This document shows, in pieces, positions 33,236-42,539 of a DNA stretch of 64,000 nt; the first letter of the stretch is position 1, and each line of letters opens with the position of its first letter. Position numbers and translations under genes: made by a program. Location: assembly GCF_007679965.1 (NCBI RefSeq), contig NZ_VEHL01000004.1, positions 248,001-312,000 on the forward strand. Direction: 5' to 3'. The stretch is from Bordetella genomosp. 13. GTDB lineage: Bacteria > Pseudomonadota > Gammaproteobacteria > Burkholderiales > Burkholderiaceae_B. The notes below the pieces were generated by a model. The model had not been told where the DNA came from. It searched no databases and was given only the letters and a program-made list of their open reading frames with translations.

Positions 33236-33399
33236 TAAGACCAGAAGTGGCGCGGGTTCAACAAGTTTTGCGGCAGGGCGGGGCTTTTCATCTCCTGCCT
33301 GGCGATCGTCCACGGGCAATGTTCACTGAACATCCTGGACCATGCCCCTGACCGCAAGCACCTGTCTGCCATGCAATATCAACATATCCAGGAATCATC

Positions 33400-33597
33400 A
33401 TGCCCAAGATGAAAACCAAGAAAAGCGCGTCGAAGCGCTTTCAGGTTCGCGGCAGCGGATCGATCAAGCGCGGTCAGGCGTTCAAGCGTCACATCCTGAC
33501 CAAGAAGACCACGAAGAACAAGCGCCAACTGCGCGGTTCCGCTGCGGTCCACGAAACCAACGTCGCCTCCGTCAAGGCGATGATGCCGTTCGCTTGA
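33400..33597 (+). CDS. rpmI: 50S ribosomal protein L35
   Basis: 65 residues, basic, with the family start [16 protein letters not shown] and the [21 protein letters not shown] core. It is a component of the large ribosomal subunit. The start follows a CAGGAATCATC ribosome site. First gene of the L35-L20-PheRS-IHF operon, preceded by its own promoter and a structured leader; infC, which precedes rpmI in many bacteria, is not next to it here. Confidence 0.97.
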   Translation: MPKMKTKKSASKRFQVRGSGSIKRGQAFKRHILTKKTTKNKRQLRGSAAVHETNVASVKAMMPFA

Positions 33598-33610
33598 TAG
33601 GAGATCTCAT

Positions 33611-33970
33611 ATGCCTCGCGTCAAACGCGGCGTAACTGCCCGCGCCCGTCACAAGAAAGTCCTCAACGCCGCCAAGGGTTACCGTGGCCGCCGCGGTAAC
33701 GTCTTCCGTATCGCCAAGCAGGCGGTCATGCGCGCTGGCCAGTACGCCTACCGCGACCGCCGCAACAAGAAGCGCACCTTCCGCGCCCTGTGGATCACCC
33801 GTATCAACGCCGCCGTGCGTGAACAGGGCCTGAGCTACAGCGTGTTCATCGCCGGCCTGAAGAAGGCTGCGATCGAACTCGACCGCAAGGTCCTGGCCGA
33901 CCTGGCCGTCCGCGACAAGGCCGGCTTCGCCGCCATTGTCCAGCAAGCCAAGGCCGCCCTGGCCGCCTGA
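33611..33970 (+). CDS. rplT: 50S ribosomal protein L20
   Basis: 119 residues: [20 protein letters not shown] at the N-terminus, [20 protein letters not shown] in the middle and the globular C-terminal part from [18 protein letters not shown]. It binds 23S rRNA early in assembly and in other bacteria represses its own operon through a leader mimic. It is 13 bp downstream of rpmI, with ribosome site TAGGAGATCT. A strong intrinsic terminator follows before pheS. Confidence 0.97.
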   Translation: MPRVKRGVTARARHKKVLNAAKGYRGRRGNVFRIAKQAVMRAGQYAYRDRRNKKRTFRALWITRINAAVREQGLSYSVFIAGLKKAAIELDRKVLADLAVRDKAGFAAIVQQAKAALAA

Positions 33971-33996
33971 TCGCGCACCTATCGCGCATCGCGCTT

Positions 33997-34030
33997 GCAA
34001 ACGGGGCTGTCATGGCCCCGTTTGCGTTTT
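33997..34030 (+). terminator. Intrinsic terminator between rplT and pheS
   Basis: Perfect 11-bp stem GCAAACGGGGC/GCCCCGTTTGC, 7-base loop, then GTTTT, ending 16 bp before pheS. Since pheS has no other obvious promoter, this is probably a partial terminator that lowers synthetase expression relative to ribosomal proteins. Confidence 0.8.
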
Positions 34031-34045
34031 GAAGGCTGACACGCC

Positions 34046-35068
34046 ATGACTCAAGAGCTCGACGACCTGGTCTGCCAGGCAGACGAACGTTTCGCCGCCT
34101 CGGCCGATGCCGCCTCGCTCGAGAACGCCAAGGCGCGCTTCCTGGGCAAGGAAGGCGCGCTGACGGTGCTTCTGAAAGGCCTGGGCAAGCTCGACCCCGA
34201 CGCCAAGCGCGAGATGGGGGCCCAGATCAACCAGGCCAAGCAGCGCATCGAAGGGCTGCTGAGCGCCCGCCGCGCCGCGCTGGCCCAGGCCGAGCTCGAT
34301 GCCCGCCTGGCGTCCGAGACCATCGACGTCACGCTGCCGGGCCGCGGCAAGGCCGTGGGGGGCATCCACCCGGTCATCCGCGCCTGGGAACGCGTCGAGG
34401 AAATCTTCCGTTCCATCGGTTTCGACGTGGCCGACGGCCCGGAGGTCGAGAACGACTGGACCAATTTCACGGCCTTGAACAACCCGCTGGACCACCCGGC
34501 GCGGTCCATGCAGGACACGTTCTACGTCGACATGCAGGACGCCGACGGCCTGCCGCTGCTGCTGCGCACGCACACCAGCCCCATGCAGGTGCGCTACGCC
34601 CGCATGCACGAACCGCCCATCAAGGTCATCGCCCCTGGGCGCACCTATCGCGTGGACAGCGACGCCACGCACTCGCCGATGTTCCACCAGGTCGAAGGCC
34701 TGTGGATCGCCGAGGACATCTCCTTCGCCGACCTGAAGGGCGTGTACACCGACTTCCTGCGCTGCTTCTTCGAAAGCGACGATCTGGTGGTGCGTTTCCG
34801 CCCGTCGTTCTTCCCGTTCACCGAGCCCTCGGCCGAGATCGACATGATGTTCACGTCCGGTCCCAACCGCGGCCGCTGGCTGGAGATCTCGGGGGCGGGG
34901 CAGGTGCATCCGCAGGTGGTGCGCAACTTCGGGCTGGATCCGGAACGCTACATCGGCTTCGCCTTCGGCTCGGGCCTCGAACGCCTGACCATGCTGCGCT
35001 ACGGCGTCAACGACCTGCGCCAGTTCTACGAAGGCGACCTGCGCTTCCTGCGCCAATTCAACGAATAG
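34046..35068 (+). CDS. pheS: Phenylalanyl-tRNA synthetase alpha subunit
   Basis: 340 residues. The N-terminal coiled coil (about 10-90) is followed by the class II catalytic core: motif 1 [22 protein letters not shown], motif 2 with [12 protein letters not shown] and FHQVEGLWI, motif 3 [20 protein letters not shown]. PheS pairs with PheT to form the alpha2-beta2 enzyme charging tRNA-Phe. It lies directly after the attenuator-like terminator and is separated from pheT by 206 bp holding a palindromic repeat, which is unusual for this normally tight pair. Confidence 0.97.
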   Translation: MTQELDDLVCQADERFAASADAASLENAKARFLGKEGALTVLLKGLGKLDPDAKREMGAQINQAKQRIEGLLSARRAALAQAELDARLASETIDVTLPGRGKAVGGIHPVIRAWERVEEIFRSIGFDVADGPEVENDWTNFTALNNPLDHPARSMQDTFYVDMQDADGLPLLLRTHTSPMQVRYARMHEPPIKVIAPGRTYRVDSDATHSPMFHQVEGLWIAEDISFADLKGVYTDFLRCFFESDDLVVRFRPSFFPFTEPSAEIDMMFTSGPNRGRWLEISGAGQVHPQVVRNFGLDPERYIGFAFGSGLERLTMLRYGVNDLRQFYEGDLRFLRQFNE

Positions 35069-35147
35069 GGCCCCCCCGTACGCGCTGCGCGCGCCCCCCA
35101 GGGGGCGACACCGACGGACCGGCGGAGCCCGGATCCGTGGTGTCCCT
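35067..35147. repeat. Palindromic intergenic repeat between pheS and pheT
   Basis: Starts at the pheS stop. It contains CGCCCCC-CA-GGGGGCG and a longer hairpin with GACACC..ACGGA-CC paired to GG-TCCGT..GGTGTC. The architecture resembles short intergenic repeats that I recall as common in Bordetella/Achromobacter genomes; the family is not named with certainty and only one copy is in the window. Confidence 0.55.
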
Positions 35148-35274
35148 GGTGCCCGAGGTTCTTGCGTTTGGCAGTATCCGCGGTGCGCGACGTTCTTGAG
35201 TATGGCGTCCTTGTTGCTCGAGGCTTTTGATTTAATTCGTGGTGGATGGCGCGCTGGCGCTCTGGAAAACTGAC

Positions 35275-37695
35275 ATGCAAATCCCCGAATCCTGGCTGCG
35301 TTCACTGGTCAATCCTCCTATCTCCTCCGACGAGCTGGCGCACCAGCTCACCATGGCCGGTCTCGAAGTCGAGGATGCCGTGCCCGCCGCGCCGCCGTTC
35401 TCCGGCGTGGTGGTGGCCCGCATCGCCGAGATCGCTCCGCATCCCGACGCCGACAAGCTGCGCGTCTGCCAGGTCGACGACGGTTCGGGCCAGCTGCTGC
35501 AGATCGTCTGCGGCGCGCCCAATGCCGCGGCCGGCATCACCGTGCCGCTGGCGCGCGTGGGCGCCGAATTGCCCGGCGGCATGAAGATCGGCGTGGCCAA
35601 GATGCGCGGCGTGCAGTCCTCCGGCATGCTGTGCTCGGCCCGCGAGCTGGGCCTGTCGCAAGACCACGCCGGCCTGCTGGTGCTGCCCGACACGCTGGCG
35701 CCTGGCCAGGACATCCGCCAGGCCCTCGACCTGGACGATACCGTCTTCACGCTCAAGCTCACGCCCAACCGCGCGGACTGCCTGTCGCTGGTGGGCGTGG
35801 CGCGCGAGGTGTCCGCGCTGTCGGGCCTGCCGGTGGCGCTGCCCGCCGTGCAGCCCGTGCCCGTCGCCATCGACGACCGCCTGAAGGTGAACGTGCATGC
35901 GCCCGACCTGTGCGGCCGCTTCGCCGGCCGCGTCATCCGCGGCGTGAACGCCCGCGCGGCCACGCCCGACTGGATGCGCGGCCGCCTGGAGCGCGCCGGC
36001 CAGCGTTCCATCTCGGCGCTGGTCGACATCTCCAACTACGTCATGCTGGAACTGGGCCGGCCCACCCACGTGTTCGACCTGGACAAGGTGTCCGGCGACC
36101 TGACCGTGCGCTGGGGCCGCGCCGGCGAATCGCTGGAACTGCTGAACGGCCAGACCATCGCGCTGGACGAGCGCGTCGGCGTCATCACCGCGGGCGACCA
36201 GGTCGAGAGCCTGGCCGGCATCATGGGCGGCGAGTCCACGTCCGTCACGCTGGACACGCAGAACATCTATCTCGAGGCCGCCTTCTGGTGGCCCGAGGCC
36301 ATCGCCGGCCGCGCGCGCCGCTACAAGTTCAGCACCGACGCCAGCCATCGCTTCGAGCGCGGCGTCGACTACGCCAGCATTCCCGACCACATCGAGCGCA
36401 TCACGCGCCTGATCGTCGACATCTGCGGTGGCCAGGCCGGCCCGGTGGACGACCAGATCGTCAACCTGCCGACCCGCGAGCCCGTGCGCTTGCGCCTGGC
36501 GCGCTGCCATCGCGTGCTGGGCGTGGCCGTGCCGGGCGACGAGGTCGCGCAGATCTTCACGCGCCTGGGCCTGCCGTTCACCTGCGAGGGCGACGACTTC
36601 GTGGTTCAACCGCCGTCGTACCGCTTCGACTTGGCCATCGAGGAAGACCTGATCGAGGAAGTGGCGCGCATCCACGGCTTCGAGCGCATCCCGAGCGTGC
36701 CGCCGGTGGCGCGCGCCAAGATGCGCGCGCGGCCCGAGACCCGCCCCAGCCTGCACGGCCTGCGCCGCCAGGTCGCCGCGCGCGACTACCAGGAAGTGGT
36801 CAACTACAGCTTCGTCGAAGCCGCCTGGGAACGCGACTACGCCGGCAACGACAACCCCGTGCGCCTGGTCAACCCCATCGCCAGCCACCTGTCGGTGATG
36901 CGGTCCAGCCTGCTGGCCGGCCTGGTCGCCATCGTGCGCCACAACGCCAACCGCAAGCAGTCGCGCGTGCGCCTGTTCGAACTGGGCCGCGTGTTCCACC
37001 GCGACGCCTCCGCCGCCGATGGCGAGCTGGCCGTGGCCGGTCTCACCCAACCCCTGAAGCTGGGCGGCGCGGCCTGGGGCCCCGCCGTGGCCGAGCAATG
37101 GGCCGAGCCGGTGCGCCAGGTCGATTTCTACGACGTCAAGATGGACGTCGAGGCGCTGTTCGGCGCCCGCGCGGCGGACCTGCGCTTCGTCGCCGACAGC
37201 CATCCCGCGCTGCACCCGGGCCGCGGCGCCCGCATCGAACTGGACGGCCGCGTCATCGGCTGGCTGGGCGAACTGCATCCGCGCTGGGCGCAGCAGGCCG
37301 AACTGGCGCACGCGCCGGTGGTGTTCGAGCTGGACGTGGACGCGCTGCAGGCCGGCCGCCTGCCGCAGGTGCGCGAGCTGTCGCGCCAGCCCGTGGTCGT
37401 GCGCGACCTGGCCCTGTGGGTGGCCGCCGCCACGCCGACCCAGGCGTTGCTGGACACCATCGCCGCCACCGTGCGCGCCGATGCCCAGCTGGCCGTGGTG
37501 CAGGACGTGCGCCTGTTCGACGTCTGGCGCGAGAAGACGCAGCCCGGCCAGCCCGCGCCGGCCGAGAAAAGCCTTGCCTTCCGTTTCTGGCTACAGGACA
37601 CTGAAGTCACTCTGGACGAGGCTCGCGTGTCCGATTGCCTGGCACGCATCCGCGATGCGCTGGCCGCCGCCCACGGCGCCCGCCTGCGCGACTGA
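35275..37695 (+). CDS. pheT: Phenylalanyl-tRNA synthetase beta subunit
   Basis: 806 residues in the expected domain order: N-terminal domain starting [20 protein letters not shown], a tRNA-binding EMAP-like domain ([24 protein letters not shown], about 40-150), the B3/4 editing domain, B5 ([21 protein letters not shown]), a catalytic-like core and the C-terminal anticodon-binding FDX-ACB domain ([15 protein letters not shown]). The start at 35275 is chosen by homology; the frame is open further upstream to 35239 without domain support. ihfA follows after 14 bp. Confidence 0.96.
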   Translation: MQIPESWLRSLVNPPISSDELAHQLTMAGLEVEDAVPAAPPFSGVVVARIAEIAPHPDADKLRVCQVDDGSGQLLQIVCGAPNAAAGITVPLARVGAELPGGMKIGVAKMRGVQSSGMLCSARELGLSQDHAGLLVLPDTLAPGQDIRQALDLDDTVFTLKLTPNRADCLSLVGVAREVSALSGLPVALPAVQPVPVAIDDRLKVNVHAPDLCGRFAGRVIRGVNARAATPDWMRGRLERAGQRSISALVDISNYVMLELGRPTHVFDLDKVSGDLTVRWGRAGESLELLNGQTIALDERVGVITAGDQVESLAGIMGGESTSVTLDTQNIYLEAAFWWPEAIAGRARRYKFSTDASHRFERGVDYASIPDHIERITRLIVDICGGQAGPVDDQIVNLPTREPVRLRLARCHRVLGVAVPGDEVAQIFTRLGLPFTCEGDDFVVQPPSYRFDLAIEEDLIEEVARIHGFERIPSVPPVARAKMRARPETRPSLHGLRRQVAARDYQEVVNYSFVEAAWERDYAGNDNPVRLVNPIASHLSVMRSSLLAGLVAIVRHNANRKQSRVRLFELGRVFHRDASAADGELAVAGLTQPLKLGGAAWGPAVAEQWAEPVRQVDFYDVKMDVEALFGARAADLRFVADSHPALHPGRGARIELDGRVIGWLGELHPRWAQQAELAHAPVVFELDVDALQAGRLPQVRELSRQPVVVRDLALWVAAATPTQALLDTIAATVRADAQLAVVQDVRLFDVWREKTQPGQPAPAEKSLAFRFWLQDTEVTLDEARVSDCLARIRDALAAAHGARLRD

Positions 37696-37709
37696 TCATG
37701 GGGACCGCT

Positions 37710-38063
37710 ATGATTGCCGAACCGCGCACACTGACCAAGGCCGAACTGGCCGAGCTCCTGTTCGAGCGGGTCGGGCTGAACAAGCGCGAAGCCAAGGACA
37801 TCGTCGATACGTTCTTCGAGGAAATCCGCGAAGCGCTGGCGCGCGGCGATGCGGTCAAGCTGTCGGGGTTCGGCAATTTCCAGGTGCGCGACAAGCCGCC
37901 GCGTCCGGGCCGCAACCCCAAGACCGGCGAGACCATCCCCATCGCGGCGCGCCGCGTGGTCACCTTCCATGCCAGCCAGAAGCTCAAGGGCGTGGTCGAG
38001 CAGGCCCCGCCGGCCGGCGCGGATTCCGAGGCGGATGCCGATCCGGAGTCCTCGGCGCAGTGA
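37710..38063 (+). CDS. ihfA: Integration host factor alpha subunit
   Basis: 117 residues of the HU/IHF fold: [33 protein letters not shown], the [26 protein letters not shown] strand-and-arm region and the [13 protein letters not shown] end, with an acidic C-terminal tail. It forms a DNA-bending heterodimer with IhfB. ATG 37710 has a GGGGA ribosome site at proper spacing; an in-frame ATG at 37698 lacks one. It belongs to the pheST operon, as in enterobacteria. Confidence 0.95.
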   Translation: MIAEPRTLTKAELAELLFERVGLNKREAKDIVDTFFEEIREALARGDAVKLSGFGNFQVRDKPPRPGRNPKTGETIPIAARRVVTFHASQKLKGVVEQAPPAGADSEADADPESSAQ

Positions 38064-38121
38064 TACGCTTTGTCGGTAATTGTCATCGATCCTCCAGGAA
38101 ACAGCGGCATAAAATCCCTCC

Positions 38122-38538
38122 ATGACACGTCCCGAAACTACCGCCGTCGTCCTCCCCCCCATTCCCGCCAAGCGCTACTTCACCATCGGTGAGGTCAGCG
38201 ACCTGTGCGGCGTCAAGCCGCATGTGCTGCGTTATTGGGAGCAGGAATTCACGCAGCTCAAGCCGGTCAAGCGGCGCGGCAATCGCCGCTACTATCAGCA
38301 CCACGAAGTGCTGCTGATCCGCAAGATCCGTTCGCTGCTGTACGAGCAGGGCTTCACCATCAGCGGCGCCCGCAACCGCCTGGGCGACGCCCGCGACGCG
38401 GCCGCCCACGATCCGGAAGCCGCGGTGCGCCTGACCGCCACCGAAATGCAATCCCTGCGCGCCGAGCTGGGCGGCATCTCGATGATGCTGGGCGAGGCGC
38501 TGGCCTTGGGCGAGGGTAGGTCCACGCCGCGCGGTTGA
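38122..38538 (+). CDS. MerR-family transcriptional regulator
   Basis: 138 residues. The N-terminal MerR winged helix (KRYFTIGEVSDLCGVKPHVLRYWEQEFTQLKPVKRRGNRRYY, about 17-58) is followed by a short coiled coil and a variable tail with no metal-binding cysteines. This gene conservatively follows ihfA in proteobacteria; its target and ligand are unknown. It ends near a small GC-rich hairpin that may close the operon. Confidence 0.92.
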   Translation: MTRPETTAVVLPPIPAKRYFTIGEVSDLCGVKPHVLRYWEQEFTQLKPVKRRGNRRYYQHHEVLLIRKIRSLLYEQGFTISGARNRLGDARDAAAHDPEAAVRLTATEMQSLRAELGGISMMLGEALALGEGRSTPRG

Positions 38539-38562
38539 CCGGACCGCGTCGGCCTTTCCGGG

Positions 38563-38580
38563 GCCTCGCGCAAGCGAGGC
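38563..38580 (+). terminator. Hairpin after merR
   Basis: Perfect stem GCCTCGC/GCGAGGC with loop GCAA, followed by ATCTTCC. It lies 25 bp after the merR stop. The tail is only weakly T-rich. Confidence 0.5.
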
Positions 38581-38806
38581 ATCTTCCGCGGCCGTCCCCT
38601 CCAGTCGTCTTCTCCAATCGCTTTTCCAGGTGCCCGGCCGTCCAGCCGGGCAGGCCTGCTCGCCTGGCGGCGGCATGGCCGGCCTCCAGGCGCTTGGCGT
38701 GCCCATTCCGAGAAGATTCCGCACATGCAGTGCGTCACCGCGCATGCCCGCAGCGCGGGGCTGCCGGACCGATCCGGCATGAGAGGCGCGTGCCTGCCCG
38801 TCCCCT

Positions 38807-39697
38807 TCAGTGGCGAGACCCTTCCAGCTCTATCCACGCCCGGAACAGCCGGACCAGTGCGTCATCGGATTTGTCGTCCGGCACGTAGGTGCAGTAGCTG
38901 CGCGACGGCAGGCGGGGGCCCGCCAGCGGCGCGACCAGCCGTCCTGCGGCCAGATCGTCGGCGACCAGTGCTGTCGGCCCCATGGCGATGCCGATCCCGT
39001 CGATGGCCGCCTGCAGGGTCAGGTAGAAATGATCCAGCGTCAGCGAAGCGGCCGGCTGCAAGGCGGGAATCCGCGCACGCGCCAGCCAGTCAGGCCAGAG
39101 CCGCGGCAGGCTCGACGTATGCAGCAGCGTGTGCAGGCCCAGGTCGGACGGCTGCCGCAGCGGCAGCCGTTCCAGCAGTATCGGGCTGCATACCGGCAGG
39201 CGTTCTTCGGTCAGGAACGGACGGGTCGAGTAGCCATAGAACGTATCCGGCCCGCCCCGGATGACGAGGTCGCTGCCTTGCGGCAGACTGTCCAGCGGGG
39301 CGTTCGAAGTCTCCACCTTGACCTCCACATCCGGGTGCAGGGCACGGAACGCCGCCAGGCGCGGCACCAGCCAGCGCAGGGTGAAGGTAGAGGTCGCATT
39401 GACGCGCAGGGTGCGCGATGCGGGCCGCGCGGTGCCGTAGCGTGAGGTCGCCCGCGCGATCTCCTCCAGCAACGGACCGATGTCTTCCAGATACGCTTGC
39501 GCCGCCGGCGTCAGCACGACCCTCCGGTTGTGCCGTTCGAACAGCGGCGCCTCCAGCCACTGCTCCAGCAGGCGTATCTGCTGGCTTACGGCGCCTTGCG
39601 TCACGTGCAGCTCCGCGGCCGCATGCTTGAAGCTGCCCAGGCGGCCCGCAGCCTCGAAGGTGCGCAGGGCATTGAGAGGAGGAAGCGCTCGTCGCAT
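38807..39697 (-). CDS. LysR-family regulator (GcvA-like)
   Basis: 296 residues. The N-terminal helix-turn-helix reads LPPLNALRTFEAAGRLGSFKHAAAELHVTQGAVSQQIRLLEQWL, with the LPPLNALRTFEA opening of the GcvA subgroup, followed by a substrate-binding domain. GcvA-like proteins control diverse amino-acid or metabolite genes, so this is not necessarily the glycine cleavage regulator. It is divergent from an EamA-type exporter across 121 bp containing an imperfect inverted repeat next to its start codon, suggesting that it controls that gene and itself. Confidence 0.88.
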   Translation of the reverse strand: MRRALPPLNALRTFEAAGRLGSFKHAAAELHVTQGAVSQQIRLLEQWLEAPLFERHNRRVVLTPAAQAYLEDIGPLLEEIARATSRYGTARPASRTLRVNATSTFTLRWLVPRLAAFRALHPDVEVKVETSNAPLDSLPQGSDLVIRGGPDTFYGYSTRPFLTEERLPVCSPILLERLPLRQPSDLGLHTLLHTSSLPRLWPDWLARARIPALQPAASLTLDHFYLTLQAAIDGIGIAMGPTALVADDLAAGRLVAPLAGPRLPSRSYCTYVPDDKSDDALVRLFRAWIELEGSRH

Positions 39698-39699
39698 CG

Positions 39700-39734
39700 A
39701 GATAGTTTATTTGGGCCGAATTGCGAAATTATCT
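39700..39734. promoter_or_regulatory. Inverted repeat between divergent lysR and eamA-type genes
   Basis: AGATAGTTT (39700-39708) and AAATTATCT (39726-39734) match as arms at 8 of 9 positions in an AT-rich stretch beside the lysR start. Consistent with a LysR-type autoregulatory site. Confidence 0.5.
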
Positions 39735-39818
39735 CGGTTGTTCGGGGATATCAAGATAGATATTCTCCTCGCATGACGACGCCCCCGTTCCGCCCTGCCA
39801 TCGTTTCACCGGGTTCCC

Positions 39819-40661
39819 ATGTTCAGTGAGACGGGCGGCGTCGTGCTGCTGGCCGCCGTGCTGCACGCGAGCTGGAACGCCATGCTGCACGGCAACCGCG
39901 ACCGGTTTCTCTCGATGACGTGGATGAGCATCGCCATCGGGGCGGTGTCCGCGGTGGCCGTCGCGGCCAGCCCCTGGCCGGCTCCCCAGGCCTGGCCGTA
40001 CATCGTGGCATCCGGACTGGTGCACATCCTCTACAACCTGGGTCTGGTGTGGTCGTATCGCCGTGGGGACCTGACCCTGGCCTATCCCATTGCGCGCGGC
40101 TCCTCGCCGCTGCTGGTCGCGCTGGGGGCAACGCTTTTCGCAGACGAAACCATCGGCCCGCTGCAGGCGGCGGGCGTGGCGATGGTGTCGGTCGGCATCC
40201 TCGCGATCGCCTTGCAGGGGCGGCAGGTATCGCGCGCGGGCGCGTTGGGCGCGCTGGCCACGGGCGCCACCATCGCGGTCTATACCGTCATCGACGGCAT
40301 TGGCGTCAGGGCCTCCGGCGGCCAGGCGCTCGTCTATACCGCGTGGATCTTCCTCTTCTACTGGCTGATGCCGGTGCTGTACGCAGCCTTGCGCGGATGC
40401 CGGCCCTTGTGGACATCGGTGCGCGACGAACCGTGGTCGGTCGGCGTGTCGCTGGGCGGCGGCCTGGTGTCGCTTGCTGCGTACGGCATCGTCATCTGGG
40501 CGTTGCAGTCCAGCGCGCTGGGCGCCGTATCGGCGCTGCGCGAGACCAGCGTCGTCTTCGCCGTGCTGATCGGGCGAGTGGTGCTGCGGGAACGGGTCAG
40601 CGCGGGGCGCTGGCTGGCGTGCCTGGCCGTCGCGGCGGGCGCGGTGTGCCTGGGCTTGTGA
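39819..40661 (+). CDS. EamA/DMT-family transporter
   Basis: 280 residues with ten predicted membrane segments made of two EamA repeats: the first includes GLVWSYRRGDLTLAYPIARGSSPLLVALGATLFADE, the second SALGAVSALRETSVVFAVLIGRVVLRERVSAGRWLACLAVAAG. Family members export amino acids or other small metabolites; the substrate is unknown. An 18-codon ORF (39773-39829) overlaps its start out of frame; whether it is translated is unclear. Likely controlled by the divergent LysR protein. Confidence 0.88.
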   Translation: MFSETGGVVLLAAVLHASWNAMLHGNRDRFLSMTWMSIAIGAVSAVAVAASPWPAPQAWPYIVASGLVHILYNLGLVWSYRRGDLTLAYPIARGSSPLLVALGATLFADETIGPLQAAGVAMVSVGILAIALQGRQVSRAGALGALATGATIAVYTVIDGIGVRASGGQALVYTAWIFLFYWLMPVLYAALRGCRPLWTSVRDEPWSVGVSLGGGLVSLAAYGIVIWALQSSALGAVSALRETSVVFAVLIGRVVLRERVSAGRWLACLAVAAGAVCLGL

Positions 40662-40903
40662 GGCGCGCGCCGGGCGTGTCGCGCGCGGCCGCCGACCGGG
40701 CATCCAGCCTGGCTATATGGCCAGGCAGGCCGCCCACGCGGCTGAAATCAGGGATGGGTTTGTCACAGTCAGGGCGGCGGCGCCGCACTGAGAATGGGAC
40801 AATCCAGGCGTATACGTCGACGCGGCAGGCAAGGCCGCCGCCGGGGTGCATTGCGGCCCCGCCAGCAACTCCGGCACAACGTGAACTGGCCCGAAAAAGG
40901 ACA

Positions 40904-40935
40904 AGGCCGTTAGTGATTGCTATCACTAACGGCCT
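40904..40935 (-). terminator. Intrinsic terminator of tRNA-Pro
   Basis: Perfect 14-bp stem (arms AGGCCGTTAGTGAT and ATCACTAACGGCCT, loop of four) 9 bp after the tRNA 3' end, followed on the minus strand by TTGTCCTTTTT. Confidence 0.88.
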
Positions 40936-40944
40936 CGGTATTGC

Positions 40945-41023
<79 letters not shown>

Positions 41024-41031
41024 AGAAAAAG

Positions 41032-41061
41032 AGTATAGCGGAAGAAATTGGCGCTTGTCAA
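41032..41061 (-). promoter_or_regulatory. Sigma-70 promoter of tRNA-Pro
   Basis: On the minus strand TTGACA (41061-41056), 18-bp spacer, TATACT (41037-41032), placing the start of transcription just before the tRNA. Confidence 0.85.
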
Positions 41062-41514
41062 ACTGAACCGGCACTTTTTTCCAAAAATCTCAAAAAAGTT
41101 CGTGTGGGACGAGCAGGGCAGCCGCCGACGCGCCGTCGGAGGCTGCCCGCGGCCGTCCATTCGTAAGCATGTCCCGCGCAAAACTTTGCCCGCTGTTTCC
41201 CGTATGTATCAGCCGTGGACGCTGCGCTGCCGCATCCGCACGTTGCCGCGTTGCCCGTAGAACGTTGCGCCACAAGGCTTCTCGGGCAATCCGCCGGCCA
41301 ATGATGCTCTCCTGAAAGCAGGTTCTTGCCCGTTGTCTTCCTAGGGAGACCCCGCTTGCGTCATGAATCCGTCAAAAAAATGGTTCTTGTAACGGAGTCC
41401 CGAAAAAGCATTCCCGTGGTGCAGCGCCGCACGTAGGATGCAGCCATGTCCCCGCGAGACGCACAATTCCAGTGCAGGGGATTCCCAGCAACCACACACG
41501 AGAAGGTGATGACT
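41062..41514. other. 450-bp intergenic stretch without a supported gene
   Basis: Contains a strong stem-loop at 41116-41148 (arms GGGCAGCC and GGCTGCCC with a GCCGAC/GTCGG extension); on the minus strand a T-run follows only after about 17 bases. Short ORFs here have no coding character. The promoter of the downstream small gene must lie in the right part; none was called. Confidence 0.5.
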
Positions 41515-41685
41515 ATGGATCCCCTGTTCATGACGTTCATTCAGTTCCTGGGTTTCTGGCTGGCGTTGATGGCCGCCGTCACGTTCCTGGGTCCGCGCAT
41601 CGCGGAACTGCTGCGCCAGCGCATGATGCGTCCCGTGCCGATTCCCGTCCGTTCGGCGCGTCCGGACGATCGCTCGCTGTCGTGA
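41515..41685 (+). CDS. Small single-pass membrane protein, unknown
   Basis: 56 residues beginning MDPLFMTFIQFLGFWLALMAAVTFLGPRI: one clear transmembrane helix (about 5-25) followed by a basic, proline-rich tail (RQRMMRPVPIPVRSARPDD). Start 41515 is preferred, with AAGG eight bases upstream; an ATG two codons earlier (41509) is possible. I do not recognise a family. The codon pattern and ribosome site make it a plausible real gene, not proven. Confidence 0.55.
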   Translation: MDPLFMTFIQFLGFWLALMAAVTFLGPRIAELLRQRMMRPVPIPVRSARPDDRSLS

Positions 41686-41788
41686 GCACGGCCCGCGGCG
41701 CTGTCCAGGCCGCGGGTTCATCCTCCGGGCAGGGCGGGGTGTGCGTGCTATCGTCGGGTTTTCGTACCTGCTTCCCACACCGCACATC

Positions 41789-42019
41789 ATGATCACCGCC
41801 CGCATCCAGCAAGGAGAGTTGGCCTACTGGCTAGGCGCCGTAGCCGGGGCGGAAACCGCCCAGGCCCGTGCCGATACGGCGCGGGAAATGCCGACGCACG
41901 TGGCCGAGTCGCTGCAGATATTGCGCTGTATCGAGCCTGCCGACGGCGGCTTCGTCCTTACGGACAAAGGCCGGCTGTCGCTGCGCATGGCGGACCCTGC
42001 CGCCATTCATCTCAGGTAA
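41789..42019 (+). CDS. Small hypothetical protein
   Basis: 76 residues (MITARIQQGELAYWLG at the start). The second half, HVAESLQILRCIEPADGGFVLTDKGRLSLRM, resembles a winged-helix fragment with a beta-hairpin wing, but there is no full DNA-binding domain. No family recognised. Isolated between other small genes; ribosome site weak. Confidence 0.5.
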   Translation: MITARIQQGELAYWLGAVAGAETAQARADTAREMPTHVAESLQILRCIEPADGGFVLTDKGRLSLRMADPAAIHLR

Positions 42020-42213
42020 GCGGACAGGACGGCTCACGCCGTCACGAGCAACCGCCGTAATCCGCTGAAACGGGCGTGTCTTCGCCTTGTCATCACGCGG
42101 TGAACTCCAAGGCACCGGCCTTGTCTTATCTTGACAAAAGCGGGGTGTACGCTGCCCGCTGACGTCGCGTGGAACGAGTCACGCGTCTCTACAAAACCGA
42201 CTGGGAGGGCGCC

Positions 42214-42426
42214 ATGCAGCATCATGACCAGGAAGTTCTGATCGACGTTTCCACCGCCGCCATGGACACGGGCGGCTACGGCGTACTGCTGACCGTCACG
42301 GCCGAGGGCGGCACCGAAGTCGACGCCGCATTTTCCTACCTCGGCGCCTGCGCTTCGCTGGACGAGGCGCGCGACCGCGCCGAAGCCTTCGCGCTGGACT
42401 GGCTGCAGGAAAACGTCTATCGATGA
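42214..42426 (+). CDS. Small hypothetical protein
   Basis: 70 residues starting MQHHDQEVLIDVSTAAMDTG after a strong GGGAGG ribosome site. Composition is acidic and soluble with a helical C-terminus (SLDEARDRAEAFALDWLQENV). No family recognised. It ends 114 bp before the AGE-family gene on the same strand and may share its transcript. Confidence 0.6.
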   Translation: MQHHDQEVLIDVSTAAMDTGGYGVLLTVTAEGGTEVDAAFSYLGACASLDEARDRAEAFALDWLQENVYR

Positions 42427-42539
42427 CGCCGTGCCGCTGGCCGCGGCATTTCGGGTTATCGTTGCGCCAGCCGCTTTCCGGCAAGACCTGCACAGGGTCT
42501 GGTCGGGAGCGCGCTGGTTCTACGTATTCCGACGATTTC

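Noticed and set aside
33104..33399. Hidden infC with a non-ATG start before rpmI
   Set aside because: The gap is under 300 bp and no plus-strand frame of IF3 length or sequence is open.
41062..41514. Riboswitch or phage attachment site next to tRNA-Pro
   Set aside because: No recognised riboswitch core and no direct repeat of the tRNA 3' end found.
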